A DNA stretch of 64,000 bases from Halalkalicoccus sp. CGA53. GTDB taxonomy: Archaea; Halobacteriota; Halobacteria; Halobacteriales; Halalkalicoccaceae. Of this stretch, positions 42,864-52,753 are shown one piece after another. Position 1 is the stretch's first letter; each line of letters begins with the position of its first letter. The position numbers and the translations under genes were made by a program. Under the pieces are notes generated by a model, which did not search any database, had not been told where the DNA came from, and saw only the letters and a list, made by a program, of their open reading frames with translations. The stretch is from the NCBI RefSeq assembly GCF_036429475.1, contig NZ_CP144125.1:1736001-1800000 (forward strand), read 5' to 3'.

Positions 42864-43552
42864 CGCGGGACGACCGAGCGGAGCCGGTTCTTCACCCGGC
42901 GTTTCGCGCCGCCGCCGGCCTGCCGGAAGCTGATCCGCCAGGGAGTCCGCTTGCCCTCGACGGTCGTCCGCCCCTCGCGGATCGCGTTCAGGATCCCCTC
43001 CAGACCCTCCTCGGCCTCCGAATCGACGTTCGTCACCGCCTGGCCGACCATCTCGCTGATGTGGGCGTCGCTCCCGGCGGTCACGGGGAGGTTGCGCTCA
43101 CTCGCGAACCGTTCGGCCCGCATGTTCGCGATCCCGGTCAGCAGTCGTGAGTTGTAGATCTCGATCGCGTCGGCGCTCGCGAGCTGGTGGCGGGTGACGT
43201 TGTACGCGACGCCGCTTCGGGACTTCTGGAACGGGTGGGGGACGACCGCCACCCCGCCCAGCTCCCGGATCCGCGAGAGCGTCTCGTCGTACGGGAGCCC
43301 CGCCGGGACCTGCTCGGTGATCCCGAGTCCGAGGACGTGACCCGCCTCGGTCGTGATCTCGATGCCGGGGATGCCGACGAGACCGAACTGCGGGGCGAGT
43401 GCGGCGGCCTCGAGGCTCGCGTCGATCTCGTCGTGGTCGGTGATCGCGAGCGCGTCCAGTCCCACCGCTGCGGCCTGTTCGAGCAGCAGGTCGATCGGGT
43501 CTCGACCGTCGTAAGAGAGCTCGGAGTGCGCGTGGAGTTCGACGGTCAGCAC
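42860..43552 (-). CDS. PHP-domain metal-dependent phosphoesterase
   Basis: A 230-residue protein starting at a GTG at 43552. PHP metal motifs are all present: ELHAHSELSYDGRD at the N-terminus, ITDHDEI, GIEITTEAGHVLGLG, VVPHPFQKS and TAGSDAHISEM. The fold binds three metals and hydrolyses phosphoesters (nucleotides, histidinol phosphate or 3',5'-bisnucleotides, depending on the member). The C-terminal 40 residues are basic. It is the first gene of a two-gene operon with the asparagine-synthase-like protein; the substrate is unknown. Confidence 0.85.
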   Translation of the reverse strand: MLTVELHAHSELSYDGRDPIDLLLEQAAAVGLDALAITDHDEIDASLEAAALAPQFGLVGIPGIEITTEAGHVLGLGITEQVPAGLPYDETLSRIRELGGVAVVPHPFQKSRSGVAYNVTRHQLASADAIEIYNSRLLTGIANMRAERFASERNLPVTAGSDAHISEMVGQAVTNVDSEAEEGLEGILNAIREGRTTVEGKRTPWRISFRQAGGGAKRRVKNRLRSVVPR

Positions 43553-43706
43553 ACCTATCGCTTCGCGCGAGGCTGGCAAAAACACCCCGGTCGCGGACGG
43601 GTGGCCGTGACCGGTGGACGATGCTGGTCGGAATCGCCTCACCGGTCCCGCTACCGGGTCCGGTCCTCGAACGAGGGATCGGAGGAAAGACGTTCGACGA
43701 GGCGGC

Positions 43707-44363
43707 TCAGAACGCCTTCTGGGAGTCGGCGTCCGCGCGTGTGAGGTTCGTGTTCAGGAGCCCCTTCTGCGCTCTCCGGAGCCGTTCCGAGAGGGACTGG
43801 TGTGAGATGTCGAGGTGGTTCGACAGCTCCTCCAGGGAGGTCCGGCGAGGGATCTCGAAGTAGCCGTACTCGACCGCCAGCGAGAGCGCCTCGTACTGTT
43901 CCGGCGTGAGACCGACCGCGGGTATGTCCTCCTCCGAGACGCTTCGGATCGAGCCGATGTCGATCTCGATACCGTTCTCCCGGAGCAGTTCGACCGTTCG
44001 TTCGACGTCGGCGTGCAGCGTGTAGCGCAACCGAACCGACCACGTCCCCCCCGAGAGCGTGGCCGAGAGGACCGTACCCCCCGTCTCGACGATCCACCCC
44101 AGCACCCGGGGCCGACCCTCCTCGCACCGGACCGAGTAGAGCCACTCCTGTGTGTCGTCGGAGATCAGATCGTACCCCTCGATACGGGCCGTCGCATCGA
44201 GGGCCGCCTCCACGTCCCGTTTCTGCACACCCCGGACCCTGATCGGGAGCCCGGTCGCCTGCACCACCTGTTCGAGCTCCATCTCGATCGAGGGATCTCG
44301 TTCGACCGCCTCCGCGAACAGCGTCTGTGACGCGGGGAACCGGAGTTCCACTATCGTGACCAT
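43707..44363 (-). CDS. HTH_10 (bacterio-opsin activator-like) transcriptional regulator
   Basis: A 218-residue protein. The first 145 residues form a sensor-like alpha-beta domain (VTIVELRFPASQTLFAEAV, then WLYSVRCEEGRPRVLGWIVE). The C-terminal 55 residues are an HTH_10: LTPEQYEALSLAVEYGYFE, with PRRTSLEELSNHLDISHQS and LSERLRRAQKGLL. The same C-terminal fold ends the 1438-residue protein encoded divergently nearby. It starts two bases after the stop of the small winged-helix gene, so the two are co-transcribed. Targets are unknown. Confidence 0.85.
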   Translation of the reverse strand: MVTIVELRFPASQTLFAEAVERDPSIEMELEQVVQATGLPIRVRGVQKRDVEAALDATARIEGYDLISDDTQEWLYSVRCEEGRPRVLGWIVETGGTVLSATLSGGTWSVRLRYTLHADVERTVELLRENGIEIDIGSIRSVSEEDIPAVGLTPEQYEALSLAVEYGYFEIPRRTSLEELSNHLDISHQSLSERLRRAQKGLLNTNLTRADADSQKAF

Positions 44364-44365
44364 GA

Positions 44366-44689
44366 TCAGCCCCCGATCCGGTCGGTCGGCTCGATCAAGC
44401 GCCTCTCCGGGTCGTACTCGAGGACGTCGGCGTCGGCCAGCGCGGGGAGGTGGACGTGGTGAAGCGAGATGGCGACGCGCTCGATGGCGTCACTGTCGGC
44501 GGGGATCGTCCCCTCCCGGGCGACGATGCCCGCCGCGAACTCCTCGAGGTCGAGCGTCGCTGTCGTCTCCGCGAGGAGGTCGAGCGCCAGTCGGCGGCGG
44601 GCCGACGCGAGCAGGCTGTACCGCTCGTCCGGGGCCAGTTCGACCCCGCTCAGTACGCTCTCGTTCGCCGTGTACATGGTCTGTGACAT
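44366..44689 (-). CDS. Small winged-helix protein (DUF7344-type)
   Basis: A 107-residue protein. The segment LAPDERYSLLASARRRLALD (about 19-38) begins a winged-helix fold, continued by DLEEFAAGIVAREG and the recognition-helix/wing region ERVAISLHHVHLPALADADVL, with EYDPERRLIEPTD as the wing. This is the pattern of haloarchaeal DUF7344 proteins, thought to bind DNA. The ATG at 44689 is chosen over an upstream start at 44764 whose residues are not family-like. It forms a two-gene unit with the HTH_10 regulator and is divergent from the giant sensor. Confidence 0.78.
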   Translation of the reverse strand: MSQTMYTANESVLSGVELAPDERYSLLASARRRLALDLLAETTATLDLEEFAAGIVAREGTIPADSDAIERVAISLHHVHLPALADADVLEYDPERRLIEPTDRIGG

Positions 44690-44932
44690 CGTTTGTGCTC
44701 CCGTTCGGCCAGCGGCTGCCGGCACGTACCCGTTCGGAGACACCGTACACCCGTAACGACACACTAGAACTGATGAGGCACGTCTGACCGCGACTCATCG
44801 GATTCGGTGTCTAATCGGACGGCACGGCTCCGCCCCGACCGCCCTCACCCGGTAGCCGAACCGTGTGGGCACTTCGCACGGTAGGCTCCATCGACGGAAG
44901 GTTCATGGCCTCGTCATGCGTTAGGCTGCTCG

Positions 44933-47900
44933 ATGGGAGCGAGTGGACTGACCGACACCCTCCGGGAAACGCTCGCGGTCTTCGACGGCTCCGGGGAACC
45001 GCGGACGACGCCCGAGGTGGCAGAGCGTCTCGACCTCGGCCGTCGAAGCACGTACGCCCGGCTGGAGCGACTCGTCGACCACGACCGCCTCGAGACGAAG
45101 AAGGTCGGGGCGAACGCCCGCGTGTGGTGGCGGCCGCCCCCAGAGCGACCCTCCGGCGACGGGGATGACCCCTCCGTCCGCTCGCCGACGAGCATCGAGG
45201 TGTTCGCGTCGGACCCGTCGGCTGCCGCGGAGTCGCTCGTCGCCGACGTGATCGACGACGTCGGGGTCGGCGTCTTCGTCCTCGACGAGGAGTTCCGGGT
45301 CGCCTGGATCAACCGGGCGACCGAGCGGTACTTCGGGTTCGACCGCGAGGAGGTCGTCGGGAGCGACAAACGCCGTCTCGTCGAGGAACGGGTCGGGCCG
45401 GTCGTCGCGGACGGCGACGCGTTCGCGGACCGGGTGCTCGCGACCTACGACGACAACACGTACGTCGAATGCTTCGAGTGTCACGTGACGGCGGGCGAGG
45501 CTCGCGAGGAACGCTGGCTCGAACACCGGAGCAAACCGATCGAGACCGGCGCGTTCGCTGGCGGACGGATCGAACTCTACTACGACGTCACGGAACGGAA
45601 ACGCTCGGAACGGGCGCGCAGACGGGACACAGAACGGTTCGGATCGCTGATCGACGCCGTCGAGGAGTACGCCATCTTCACCCTCGACACGCAGGGGTAC
45701 GTCCGGAGCTGGAACCCCGGTGCCGAGCGGATCAAAGGCTACGAAGTCGGTGAGATCCTCGGCGAGCACTTCTCGGGGTTCTACACCGACGACGACAGGA
45801 CCGCCGGCGTGCCCGAGGAAAACCTCTCCGAGGCGAGAGCCGAGGGTTCGGTCGAGGACGAGGGCTGGCGCGTCCGGGCCGACGGCACGCGGTTCTGGGC
45901 GAGCGTCACGATCACGGCCATCCGGGACGAGGACGGCGCGCTCGAGGGCTACGCGAAGGTCACCCGCGACACGACCGACCGACGCGAGTACGAAGAGGAG
46001 ATACGTCGAGAGCGGGATTTCACCCGGAGGCTGCTGGAGACGGTCCCCGTCGGCGTGCTGACCGTCGGAACGGACGGGACGATCGACACCGCGAACCGGC
46101 GGGCGGTCGAACTCCTCGAACTCGACCGGGACGCCGACGGCACGTACACGCTCGGGGACGTCGAACTCACCGACGAGGAAGGCGACCCACTGGCCCCCGA
46201 CGAGCGGCCGTTCGTCGAGACGATCGAGACCGGCGGGTCGGTCCGAAACCGACACTTCCGACTGCGGTCGTCGAACGGGTGCCGTCGCTGGCTCTCGACG
46301 AACGCCGAGCCGATGGTAGCCGACGGGGGTGAGGCCGATCGGGCCCTCCTCACCGTCGAGGACGTCTCGCAGCGGGTGGAACAGGCCGAACGGCTGGAGC
46401 GACAGCGCGACGACCTCGAGAGCGAACTCGAGGAGGTCCTCGGTCGGGTCACCGACGCGTTCTACGCGGTCGACGACGAGTGGCGGTTCACGCACGTCAA
46501 CGAGCGTGCGGAGGAGCTGATCGACGTCGAGGGCAGCGGGCTCGTCGGGAAGGATATCTGGGCGACGTTCGAGTGGGCCGCCGAGTCGAGGCTTCGCGAG
46601 GAGTACGAACGCGCCATGGTGACCCAGGAGCCGACGTCGTTCGACCTCTTCTACCCCGACCCCCTCGACGCCTGGTTCGAGATCCACGCCTATCCCGGGG
46701 AGTCCGGGCTGTCGGTCTACTTCCGCGACATCACGAAGCGCAAGGAACGTCAGCTCGAACTCGAACGGTACGCCGGGATCGTCGACGCGGTCGGCGAACC
46801 GGTCTACGAGGTCGACACCGCCGGACGACTCGTCTTCGTCAACGAGGCGTTCGTCGAGTACTCGGGCTACGAGGAGTCGGAACTGCTCGGACGGCACGTC
46901 TCCATCGGGATGGACGAGGAGGCGATCGACCGGGTCGAGCGGCGTGTCGCCAAGCTGCTCGCGAACGGTGGTGACGGGACGACGGCTGTCGAGTACGAGG
47001 TGCGAACGAAAGGGGGCGACCGGATCCCCGTGGAGAACCGGATCTCGCTGCTGACCGACGACGACGGCCGGATCCGTGGCTCGGCGGGGATGCTGTGGGA
47101 CGTGAGCGACCGAAAGGAGGCCGAGCGGGCCGTACTGGAGAGCGAGGAGCGGCTCCGACTCGCGCTCGAGGCGGCCGAGCTCGGAGCCTGGGAGCTCGAC
47201 CTCCGGACCGGGGAGTCGCCCGTCCGCTCGCCCCAGCACGACCGGATCTTCGGCTACGAGGAGCCGCTCGAGGACTGGTCGGTCGACCGGTTCCTCGAGC
47301 ACGTCCACCCGGAGGATCGGGAGGCAGTAGAGCGGCTGTTCGACGACGCCTTCGAGACGGGCGAGTGGACGTTCGAGTGTCGGATCGTCCGCGCGGACGG
47401 CGAGGAACGGTGGGTCGAGGCCCACGGCGAGTTCGAGTTCGACGACGGGGGCGAACCCATTCGCGCGATCGGCGTCGTTCGGGACGTCACCGAGCGCAAG
47501 GAGCGCGAGCGGACGCTCGAGACGCAGGTCCACCAGCAGGAGGTCGTCGCCGACCTCGGCACGGCCGCGCTCGAGGACGCGGACCTCGACGCGCTGATGA
47601 GGGATGCGACGAGGCTGGTCGCCGACACCCTCGATACCGAGTACTGCAAGGTGCTGGATCTGGACGGCGACGCCGGGGAGCTCCTGCTCAGACAGGGCGT
47701 CGGGTGGAACGAGGGGCTCGTCGGCGAAGCGACGGTTTCGGCCGTCGAGGACGACTCGCAGGCGGCCCACACGCTGGCGGTCGAGGAGCCGGTGGTCGTC
47801 GAGGACCTGAGGACCGAGTCGCGGTTCAGCGGTCCCGACCTCCTCCGGGACCACGACGTGCGAAGCGGCATCAGCACGATCATCGGTCCCGCCGCCGACC

Positions 47901-49249
47901 CCTGGGGGATCCTCGGAACCCACGACACCGATCCCAGGGAGTTCACCGACCTCGACGTGAGCTTCGTCCAGTCGGTCACGAACGTCCTCGCGAGCGCGAT
48001 CGACCGTCACGAGTACGAGCGACGGCTCCTCTCCCAGCGCGAGGAACTCGCCGCGCTCGACGACCTCAACTCCATCGTGAGCGAGGTCACGGACACCGTC
48101 ATCGAACAGTCCACGCGCGAGAAGATCGAACAGGCGGTCTGTGACGCCCTGGCGAGGACCGACGCCTACGAGTTCGCCTGGTTGGCCGAGGTCGACTCGG
48201 CCACGAACACCTTCCGACCGCGCGCCAGCGCCCGGACGCGCGGCTACGCCGATCGGGTGGTGGTCTCGTTGGACCCGGACGACCCCGGAAACGAGGGCCC
48301 CGGCGCGAGGGCCGTCCGCGAGCGGGAGACGCAGGTCGTCCGGAACGTGTTCTCGGACCCGTCGTTCGAACCGTGGCGGGAGGCCGCCGCCGAGTTCGGC
48401 TTCACCGCGGTGGCCGCGATTCCGGTGGTCCACGAGGGGACCGTCTACGGGGTTCTCGGCGTCTACGCCGACCGTCCGGACGCGTTCGACACCGCGGAGC
48501 GCGCCGTCATCGATCGGCTCGGAGAGGTCGTCGGCCACGCCATCGCCGCCGTCGAGCGAAAGCGTGCGCTGATGAGCGACGAGCTGATCGAACTCGACCT
48601 CCGGATCACGGACGTCCTCTCTGCGCTCGGCTCGCCGGTCGAGATGCCGGGAACGATGACGCTCGAGTACACGATCCCCCTCGGTGACGACGAGTTCCTC
48701 GTCTACGGCACCGCGACACCGGACGCCATCGACACGGTGTGCGGTCTCGTCGACACGATCCCCCACTGGGACGCGGTCACCGTCCGTTCGAGGGGAGACC
48801 CGACACGCTTCGAACTCCGGCTGACGGACCCGCCGTTGCTCTCGGTCGTCGCGGACCACGGCGGCTACATCGACTCCGCCGTCGTCGAGGACGGTGACTA
48901 TCGGGTGACGATACACCTCCCGCCGGGCGTCGACGTCCGCCGGCTCCTCGACGGCGTCGAGGAGGCGTATCCGGGGACCGAGATGCACCGCCGCCGGCAG
49001 CTCACGCGGTCGGGTGACGACCCACACCGCATCCAGCGCCGTCTCCTGCGGTCGCTCACCGACAGACAGCGCGCCGCCCTCGACACCGCCTACCACGCGG
49101 GCTACTTCGAGTGGCCGCGCGAGGCTGACGGTACCGAGGTCGCAGACTCCCTGGGCGTCGCCCCCACGACGTTCCACCAGCACCTCCGGAAGGCGGAGTC
49201 GAAGGTGGTGGGCTCGCTGTACTCGTCCGTGACCGGAAGCGACGGGTGA
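44933..49249 (+). CDS. Giant sensor-regulator: wHTH, six PAS, two GAF, bacterio-opsin-activator domain, HTH_10
   Basis: A 1438-residue soluble protein. Approximate order: winged helix 10-70 (TTPEVAERLDLGRRS to RVWWRPP), PAS at 100-220, 236-352, 365-485, 500-608, 613-730 and 741-860, GAF at 868-1030 and 1062-1210, a bacterio-opsin-activator-type domain at about 1217-1358, and HTH_10 at 1372-1430 (LTDRQRAALDTAYHAGYFEW). There is no histidine kinase or receiver domain, so input goes straight to DNA binding. Both ends have DNA-binding folds. The N-terminal one is nearly the same as in the protein at 1-1364. PAS5 has the common form EPVYEVDTAGRLVFVNEAF. Ligands and targets are unknown. GAF1 includes a Cys (TEYCKVLDLDGD) that might bind a chromophore or metal, but this is speculative. 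Confidence 0.88.
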   Translation: MGASGLTDTLRETLAVFDGSGEPRTTPEVAERLDLGRRSTYARLERLVDHDRLETKKVGANARVWWRPPPERPSGDGDDPSVRSPTSIEVFASDPSAAAESLVADVIDDVGVGVFVLDEEFRVAWINRATERYFGFDREEVVGSDKRRLVEERVGPVVADGDAFADRVLATYDDNTYVECFECHVTAGEAREERWLEHRSKPIETGAFAGGRIELYYDVTERKRSERARRRDTERFGSLIDAVEEYAIFTLDTQGYVRSWNPGAERIKGYEVGEILGEHFSGFYTDDDRTAGVPEENLSEARAEGSVEDEGWRVRADGTRFWASVTITAIRDEDGALEGYAKVTRDTTDRREYEEEIRRERDFTRRLLETVPVGVLTVGTDGTIDTANRRAVELLELDRDADGTYTLGDVELTDEEGDPLAPDERPFVETIETGGSVRNRHFRLRSSNGCRRWLSTNAEPMVADGGEADRALLTVEDVSQRVEQAERLERQRDDLESELEEVLGRVTDAFYAVDDEWRFTHVNERAEELIDVEGSGLVGKDIWATFEWAAESRLREEYERAMVTQEPTSFDLFYPDPLDAWFEIHAYPGESGLSVYFRDITKRKERQLELERYAGIVDAVGEPVYEVDTAGRLVFVNEAFVEYSGYEESELLGRHVSIGMDEEAIDRVERRVAKLLANGGDGTTAVEYEVRTKGGDRIPVENRISLLTDDDGRIRGSAGMLWDVSDRKEAERAVLESEERLRLALEAAELGAWELDLRTGESPVRSPQHDRIFGYEEPLEDWSVDRFLEHVHPEDREAVERLFDDAFETGEWTFECRIVRADGEERWVEAHGEFEFDDGGEPIRAIGVVRDVTERKERERTLETQVHQQEVVADLGTAALEDADLDALMRDATRLVADTLDTEYCKVLDLDGDAGELLLRQGVGWNEGLVGEATVSAVEDDSQAAHTLAVEEPVVVEDLRTESRFSGPDLLRDHDVRSGISTIIGPAADPWGILGTHDTDPREFTDLDVSFVQSVTNVLASAIDRHEYERRLLSQREELAALDDLNSIVSEVTDTVIEQSTREKIEQAVCDALARTDAYEFAWLAEVDSATNTFRPRASARTRGYADRVVVSLDPDDPGNEGPGARAVRERETQVVRNVFSDPSFEPWREAAAEFGFTAVAAIPVVHEGTVYGVLGVYADRPDAFDTAERAVIDRLGEVVGHAIAAVERKRALMSDELIELDLRITDVLSALGSPVEMPGTMTLEYTIPLGDDEFLVYGTATPDAIDTVCGLVDTIPHWDAVTVRSRGDPTRFELRLTDPPLLSVVADHGGYIDSAVVEDGDYRVTIHLPPGVDVRRLLDGVEEAYPGTEMHRRRQLTRSGDDPHRIQRRLLRSLTDRQRAALDTAYHAGYFEWPREADGTEVADSLGVAPTTFHQHLRKAESKVVGSLYSSVTGSDG

Positions 49250-49356
49250 CCGAGTGGCGACTCACCGCCTCGAGCGACGGAGCACCACCGGTCGATCGGG
49301 AAGTCTCCAGACCACTTAGAAAGCGCTTTCATCGCACCCTCTGAACCCTCCTCCAG

Positions 49357-51609
49357 ATGCCGCTCGCCCCGTCGGACCACGACCTCGTCGCCGCGGAACT
49401 CGGTCGCGATCCCACGCCGACCGAGGAACTCCTGTTCGAGAACCTCTGGAGCGAACACTGTGCGTACCGATCCTCGCGACCGCTGCTCTCGGCGTTCGAG
49501 AGCGAGCGCGTCGAGCACCGCTCGACCGAACGTCCGAGCGGACGAAGCCCGCGAGGAGAGGTCGTCGTCGGTCCCGGAGACGACGCCGCGGTCGTCGCAC
49601 TCGACGACTCCACGTACATCACCCTCGGCATCGAGAGCCACAACCACCCCTCCTACGTCGATCCGTTCGACGGCGCGGCCACCGGCGTCGGCGGTATCGT
49701 ACGAGATACCCTCTCGATGGGCGCGTACCCGATCGCACTGATCGACTCGCTCTACTTCGGCGCGTTCGAGCGCGAACACTCGCGGTACCTGCTGGAGGGC
49801 GTCGTCGAGGGGATCAGCCACTACGGCAACTGTATCGGCGTCCCGACGGTGGGCGGATCGACGACGTTCCACCCGGGCCACGAGGGCAACCCGCTGGTGA
49901 ACGTCGCCTGTGTCGGCCTGCTGGAGGCGGATCGACTGGTCACCGCGGAGGCGCAGACCCCCGGGAACGCGCTCGTGCTCGTGGGCAACGCGACCGGACG
50001 CGACGGCCTCGGCGGGGCGTCGTTCGCGAGCGAGGACCTTGCCGAGGACGCCGAGACCGAGGACAGACCGGCGGTGCAGGTCGGCGATCCATACACGGAG
50101 AAGCTGCTGATCGAGGCGAACGAAGCCCTGGTGGACGAGGGGCTGGTCGTCTCGGCGCGCGACCTCGGAGCAGCGGGTCTCGGCGGTGCGTCGAGCGAGA
50201 TGGTCGCGAAGGGCGGGCTCGGTGCGGAGATCCGACTGGAGCGGGTCCACCAGCGCGAGCCGAACATGGCGCCACACGAGATCCTGCTCGCGGAGTCCCA
50301 GGAGCGGATGTGTTACGAGGTGCGACTGGAGGACGTGGAGCGGGTTCGTGAGATCGCCGAGCGCTTCGACCTCGGCTGTTCGGTGATCGGGGAGATTACG
50401 GACGGAAACTACGTCTGTACGTTCGAGGAGAGCGAGGCGCGAAGCGCCTCGGAGGGTCGAGCGACGGAGCCGCGAGACGGCGACGAGGGGACAGGAGGCC
50501 GCGAGACGGTGGTGGACGTCCCCGCCGAGTTCCTCGCCGACGGCGCGCCGATGAACGACCTGGCACACGTCGAACCCGAGCAGCCCGACCGAGACCTCCC
50601 GGACGTCGAGATAGGAGCGGCGTTCGAGGTCGTCGTTGGGAGTCCGAACACGGCCTGCAAGCGGTGGGTCTACCGGCAGTACGACCACGAGGTCGGACTC
50701 CGGACCGCGGTCGGGCCGGGCGACGACAGTGCGGTGCTCGCGATCCGGGAGGCCGGCGAGGACGGTCTGGGACTCGCGATCTCCGCCGGAGCCGAACCCT
50801 ACTGGACCGAGGCGGCGCCCTACGAGGGTGCCCGGGCGGTCGCGCTGGAGAACGCGACGAACCTCGCGGCGAAGGGCGCGCGACCGCTCGCTGCGGTCGA
50901 CTGCCTGAACGGCGGCAACCCGGAGAAGCCGGAGGTGTACGGCGGCTTCCGGGCGATCGTCGACGGCCTCGCAGAGATGTGTGCTATACTACAGACCCCG
51001 GTCGTCGGCGGGAACGTCTCGCTCTACAACGACTCGACCGCCGGACCGATCCCGCCGACGCCGACGCTCGCGATGGTCGGCGTGCGCGAGGACTACTCGC
51101 CCCCGCCGATGACGTTCGCCGGGGAGGGCGACCTGCTGCTGGTCGGGGATACCGCGCTCTCGGGGGAGACAGCGCCCCGACTCGGCGGCTCCGAACTGCT
51201 CGCACGGGCCGGCGGGAGCGACCGGTTCCCCGTCCTCCCCGACCGACCGAACGAGCTGATCGACGCCCTCACGGGGATCGCGAACCTCGAGACGACGCTC
51301 GCGACCCACGACGTGAGCCACGGCGGACTGGCGGTCTCGCTCGCGGAGATGGTCACGGGCGACGCCGGTGCGGAGGTCGAGATAGACGGCGGCGTCGCGG
51401 AGCTCTGTACGGAGACGCCGGGCAGGCTTCTCGTCGAGACGACCGATCCGGGGACGGTGCGGGAGGCGACCGGCGACGTTTCCGTGGTCGATCTCGGGAC
51501 GACCACTCCCGACGGAACGCTCTCGATCGAGACCGAAGACGGACGGATCGTCGCGGCCGACGAGGCGATCGCCGAGCTCCGGAACGTCCTCGCTCGCGGG
51601 CTCGACTAA
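49357..51609 (+). CDS. purL: Phosphoribosylformylglycinamidine synthase subunit PurL
   Basis: A 750-residue ATP-dependent enzyme of purine synthesis that converts FGAR to FGAM with ammonia delivered by PurQ through PurS. Signatures are [15 protein letters not shown] at the N-terminus, [32 protein letters not shown] and [13 protein letters not shown]. In the second half [10 protein letters not shown] and [14 protein letters not shown] are seen. Near residues 357-383, between the TFEE and ETVVDVP segments, lies an extra stretch of about 24 charged residues ([20 protein letters not shown]) that is not part of the conserved core. It is encoded by a palindromic, partly repeated DNA segment (see the repeat entry). 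PurQ and PurS are not in the window. Confidence 0.95.
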   Translation: MPLAPSDHDLVAAELGRDPTPTEELLFENLWSEHCAYRSSRPLLSAFESERVEHRSTERPSGRSPRGEVVVGPGDDAAVVALDDSTYITLGIESHNHPSYVDPFDGAATGVGGIVRDTLSMGAYPIALIDSLYFGAFEREHSRYLLEGVVEGISHYGNCIGVPTVGGSTTFHPGHEGNPLVNVACVGLLEADRLVTAEAQTPGNALVLVGNATGRDGLGGASFASEDLAEDAETEDRPAVQVGDPYTEKLLIEANEALVDEGLVVSARDLGAAGLGGASSEMVAKGGLGAEIRLERVHQREPNMAPHEILLAESQERMCYEVRLEDVERVREIAERFDLGCSVIGEITDGNYVCTFEESEARSASEGRATEPRDGDEGTGGRETVVDVPAEFLADGAPMNDLAHVEPEQPDRDLPDVEIGAAFEVVVGSPNTACKRWVYRQYDHEVGLRTAVGPGDDSAVLAIREAGEDGLGLAISAGAEPYWTEAAPYEGARAVALENATNLAAKGARPLAAVDCLNGGNPEKPEVYGGFRAIVDGLAEMCAILQTPVVGGNVSLYNDSTAGPIPPTPTLAMVGVREDYSPPPMTFAGEGDLLLVGDTALSGETAPRLGGSELLARAGGSDRFPVLPDRPNELIDALTGIANLETTLATHDVSHGGLAVSLAEMVTGDAGAEVEIDGGVAELCTETPGRLLVETTDPGTVREATGDVSVVDLGTTTPDGTLSIETEDGRIVAADEAIAELRNVLARGLD
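50434..50509 (+). repeat. Palindrome and direct repeats inserted in frame in purL
   Basis: GAGGCGC-GAA-GCGCCTC at 50434-50450 is a perfect 7-bp-stem hairpin with a 3-base loop. A 12-base direct repeat GCCGCGAGACGG occurs at 50469-50480 and 50498-50509. Together they cover the non-conserved insertion in PurL. The form is that of a small REP/MITE-like palindromic unit that preserved the reading frame. Confidence 0.6.
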
Positions 51610-51610
51610 C

Positions 51611-52000
51611 TCAGCCGAACTTCTTCACCCGCTGGGCGTCCTCGGCAGCCATCCGGACCGACTCGACGGTGGCGTCGGGCGCACCCGCCGCGACGGCGGC
51701 GTTCAGCGCACCCTCCATCACGGGGGCGTCGGCGAGCACCACTTCCTCCTCTAGCTCGGCCTCTTCGATCGCGATCTCGGCGTTCATCACGGCGCTCCCG
51801 AGATCGACGAGCACCACGACGCCGTTCCCGTCGGCGGCGTCTGCGATCGCCCGGCTGATCGGCTCGGGCGATGTTCCGATTCTCCCATCGTCAGTCCCGC
51901 CGACGGCCTCGATCCGGGCGTCGCCGCCCATCTCCGTCGCCACTTCCCGTATCCCCTCCGCTGCCTTCTCGCTGTGCGAGACGATAACGATCCCGACCAT
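51611..52000 (-). CDS. dhaM: Dihydroxyacetone kinase phosphotransferase subunit DhaM
   Basis: A 129-residue EIIA(Man)-like subunit. His9 in GIVIVSHSEKAAEGI is the phospho-acceptor, and VVLVDLGSAVMNAEIA is the conserved dimer segment. It passes phosphate from HPr to ADP bound in DhaL. Only the EIIA domain is present; bacterial long forms fuse HPr and part of enzyme I. It is the last gene of dhaKLM. Its start and the dhaL stop share one base (TGATG), so the two are translationally coupled. PtsI and HPr genes are not in the window. Confidence 0.9.
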   Translation of the reverse strand: MVGIVIVSHSEKAAEGIREVATEMGGDARIEAVGGTDDGRIGTSPEPISRAIADAADGNGVVVLVDLGSAVMNAEIAIEEAELEEEVVLADAPVMEGALNAAVAAGAPDATVESVRMAAEDAQRVKKFG

Positions 52001-52731
52001 CAGTCCTCGACCTCCACCGCCTCCGCCTCGTCTCCGCCCTCGTCGTCCTCCGCCGGCTTCCCCTCGGCCTCGGCGTCGAACTCGACCTCGCCGTCGAGGT
52101 GCTCGGTCGCGACCGAGCGCAGCGTCTCCAGCAGGATCAGCGTACTCGTCGCGCCGGGGTCCTGGTGGCCGACCGAGCGCCAGCCGAGGTACGACGCCCG
52201 CCCCCGGCTCGCCCGGATCGGGACGGTGAACGCGACGCCCCGCTCGGCGGCGTCGACCGACTTCCCGAGCGCCTCGAGCGGTGCTAACCCGTCGATCTCG
52301 ATCGACTTCTTGTACGTGTGGACCGCGGGAACCAGCGCGTCGACCATCGTCTTGTCGCCCACGGAGGCCTTTCCTCGCTCCCGAACCTTCTCCAGGTAGG
52401 CCTCCGCGAACGCGACGGTCGTCTCGGTGGTGATCCCCCCCTCTAGTTCGCCGCTCGCGGCGACGATCGACCCGCCGTAGAGCGGGCCCGCCGCCCCACC
52501 GACCTCCGATAAGAGTGCCATCCCCACGGCTTTCGCGACCGCCGCAGGGTCGTCGTCCGCGTCCTCGATCCGGTCGACCGCCGCCCGGAACCCGCGGCTC
52601 ATGTTCGCGCCGTGGTCCGCGTCGCCGATCGCCGAGTCGAGGTCGGTCAGATACCCTTTCTCGGCCTCAACCCGATCCGCACACGCTCGGACCGCCTCGC
52701 GGACCGCCTCGGCCTGCGTCGCCTCGTCCAT
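52000..52731 (-). CDS. dhaL: Dihydroxyacetone kinase ADP-binding subunit DhaL
   Basis: A 243-residue subunit holding ADP as a cofactor that is re-phosphorylated by DhaM. The Mg-binding motif is SAIGDADHGANMSRGF (about 33-48), and VGGAAGPLYGG and ASRGRASYLGWRSVGHQDPG are also conserved. The usual domain ends near residue 212; after that comes an acidic tail (AEAEGKPAEDDEGGDEAEA) of about 30 residues. A TATA box lies 27 bases upstream (52754-52762), so dhaLM can be transcribed separately from dhaK, which ends 106 bases upstream. Confidence 0.92.
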   Translation of the reverse strand: MDEATQAEAVREAVRACADRVEAEKGYLTDLDSAIGDADHGANMSRGFRAAVDRIEDADDDPAAVAKAVGMALLSEVGGAAGPLYGGSIVAASGELEGGITTETTVAFAEAYLEKVRERGKASVGDKTMVDALVPAVHTYKKSIEIDGLAPLEALGKSVDAAERGVAFTVPIRASRGRASYLGWRSVGHQDPGATSTLILLETLRSVATEHLDGEVEFDAEAEGKPAEDDEGGDEAEAVEVED

Positions 52732-52753
52732 GGCCTCCCTTCGAACCCGGAGG

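Noticed and set aside
44921-49183. A 1420-codon open frame antisense to the giant PAS/GAF protein
   Set aside because: It mirrors the sense gene's strong GC codon bias and has no domain-like segments (long Arg/Asp/Val runs). The sense strand encodes clear PAS, GAF and HTH domains.
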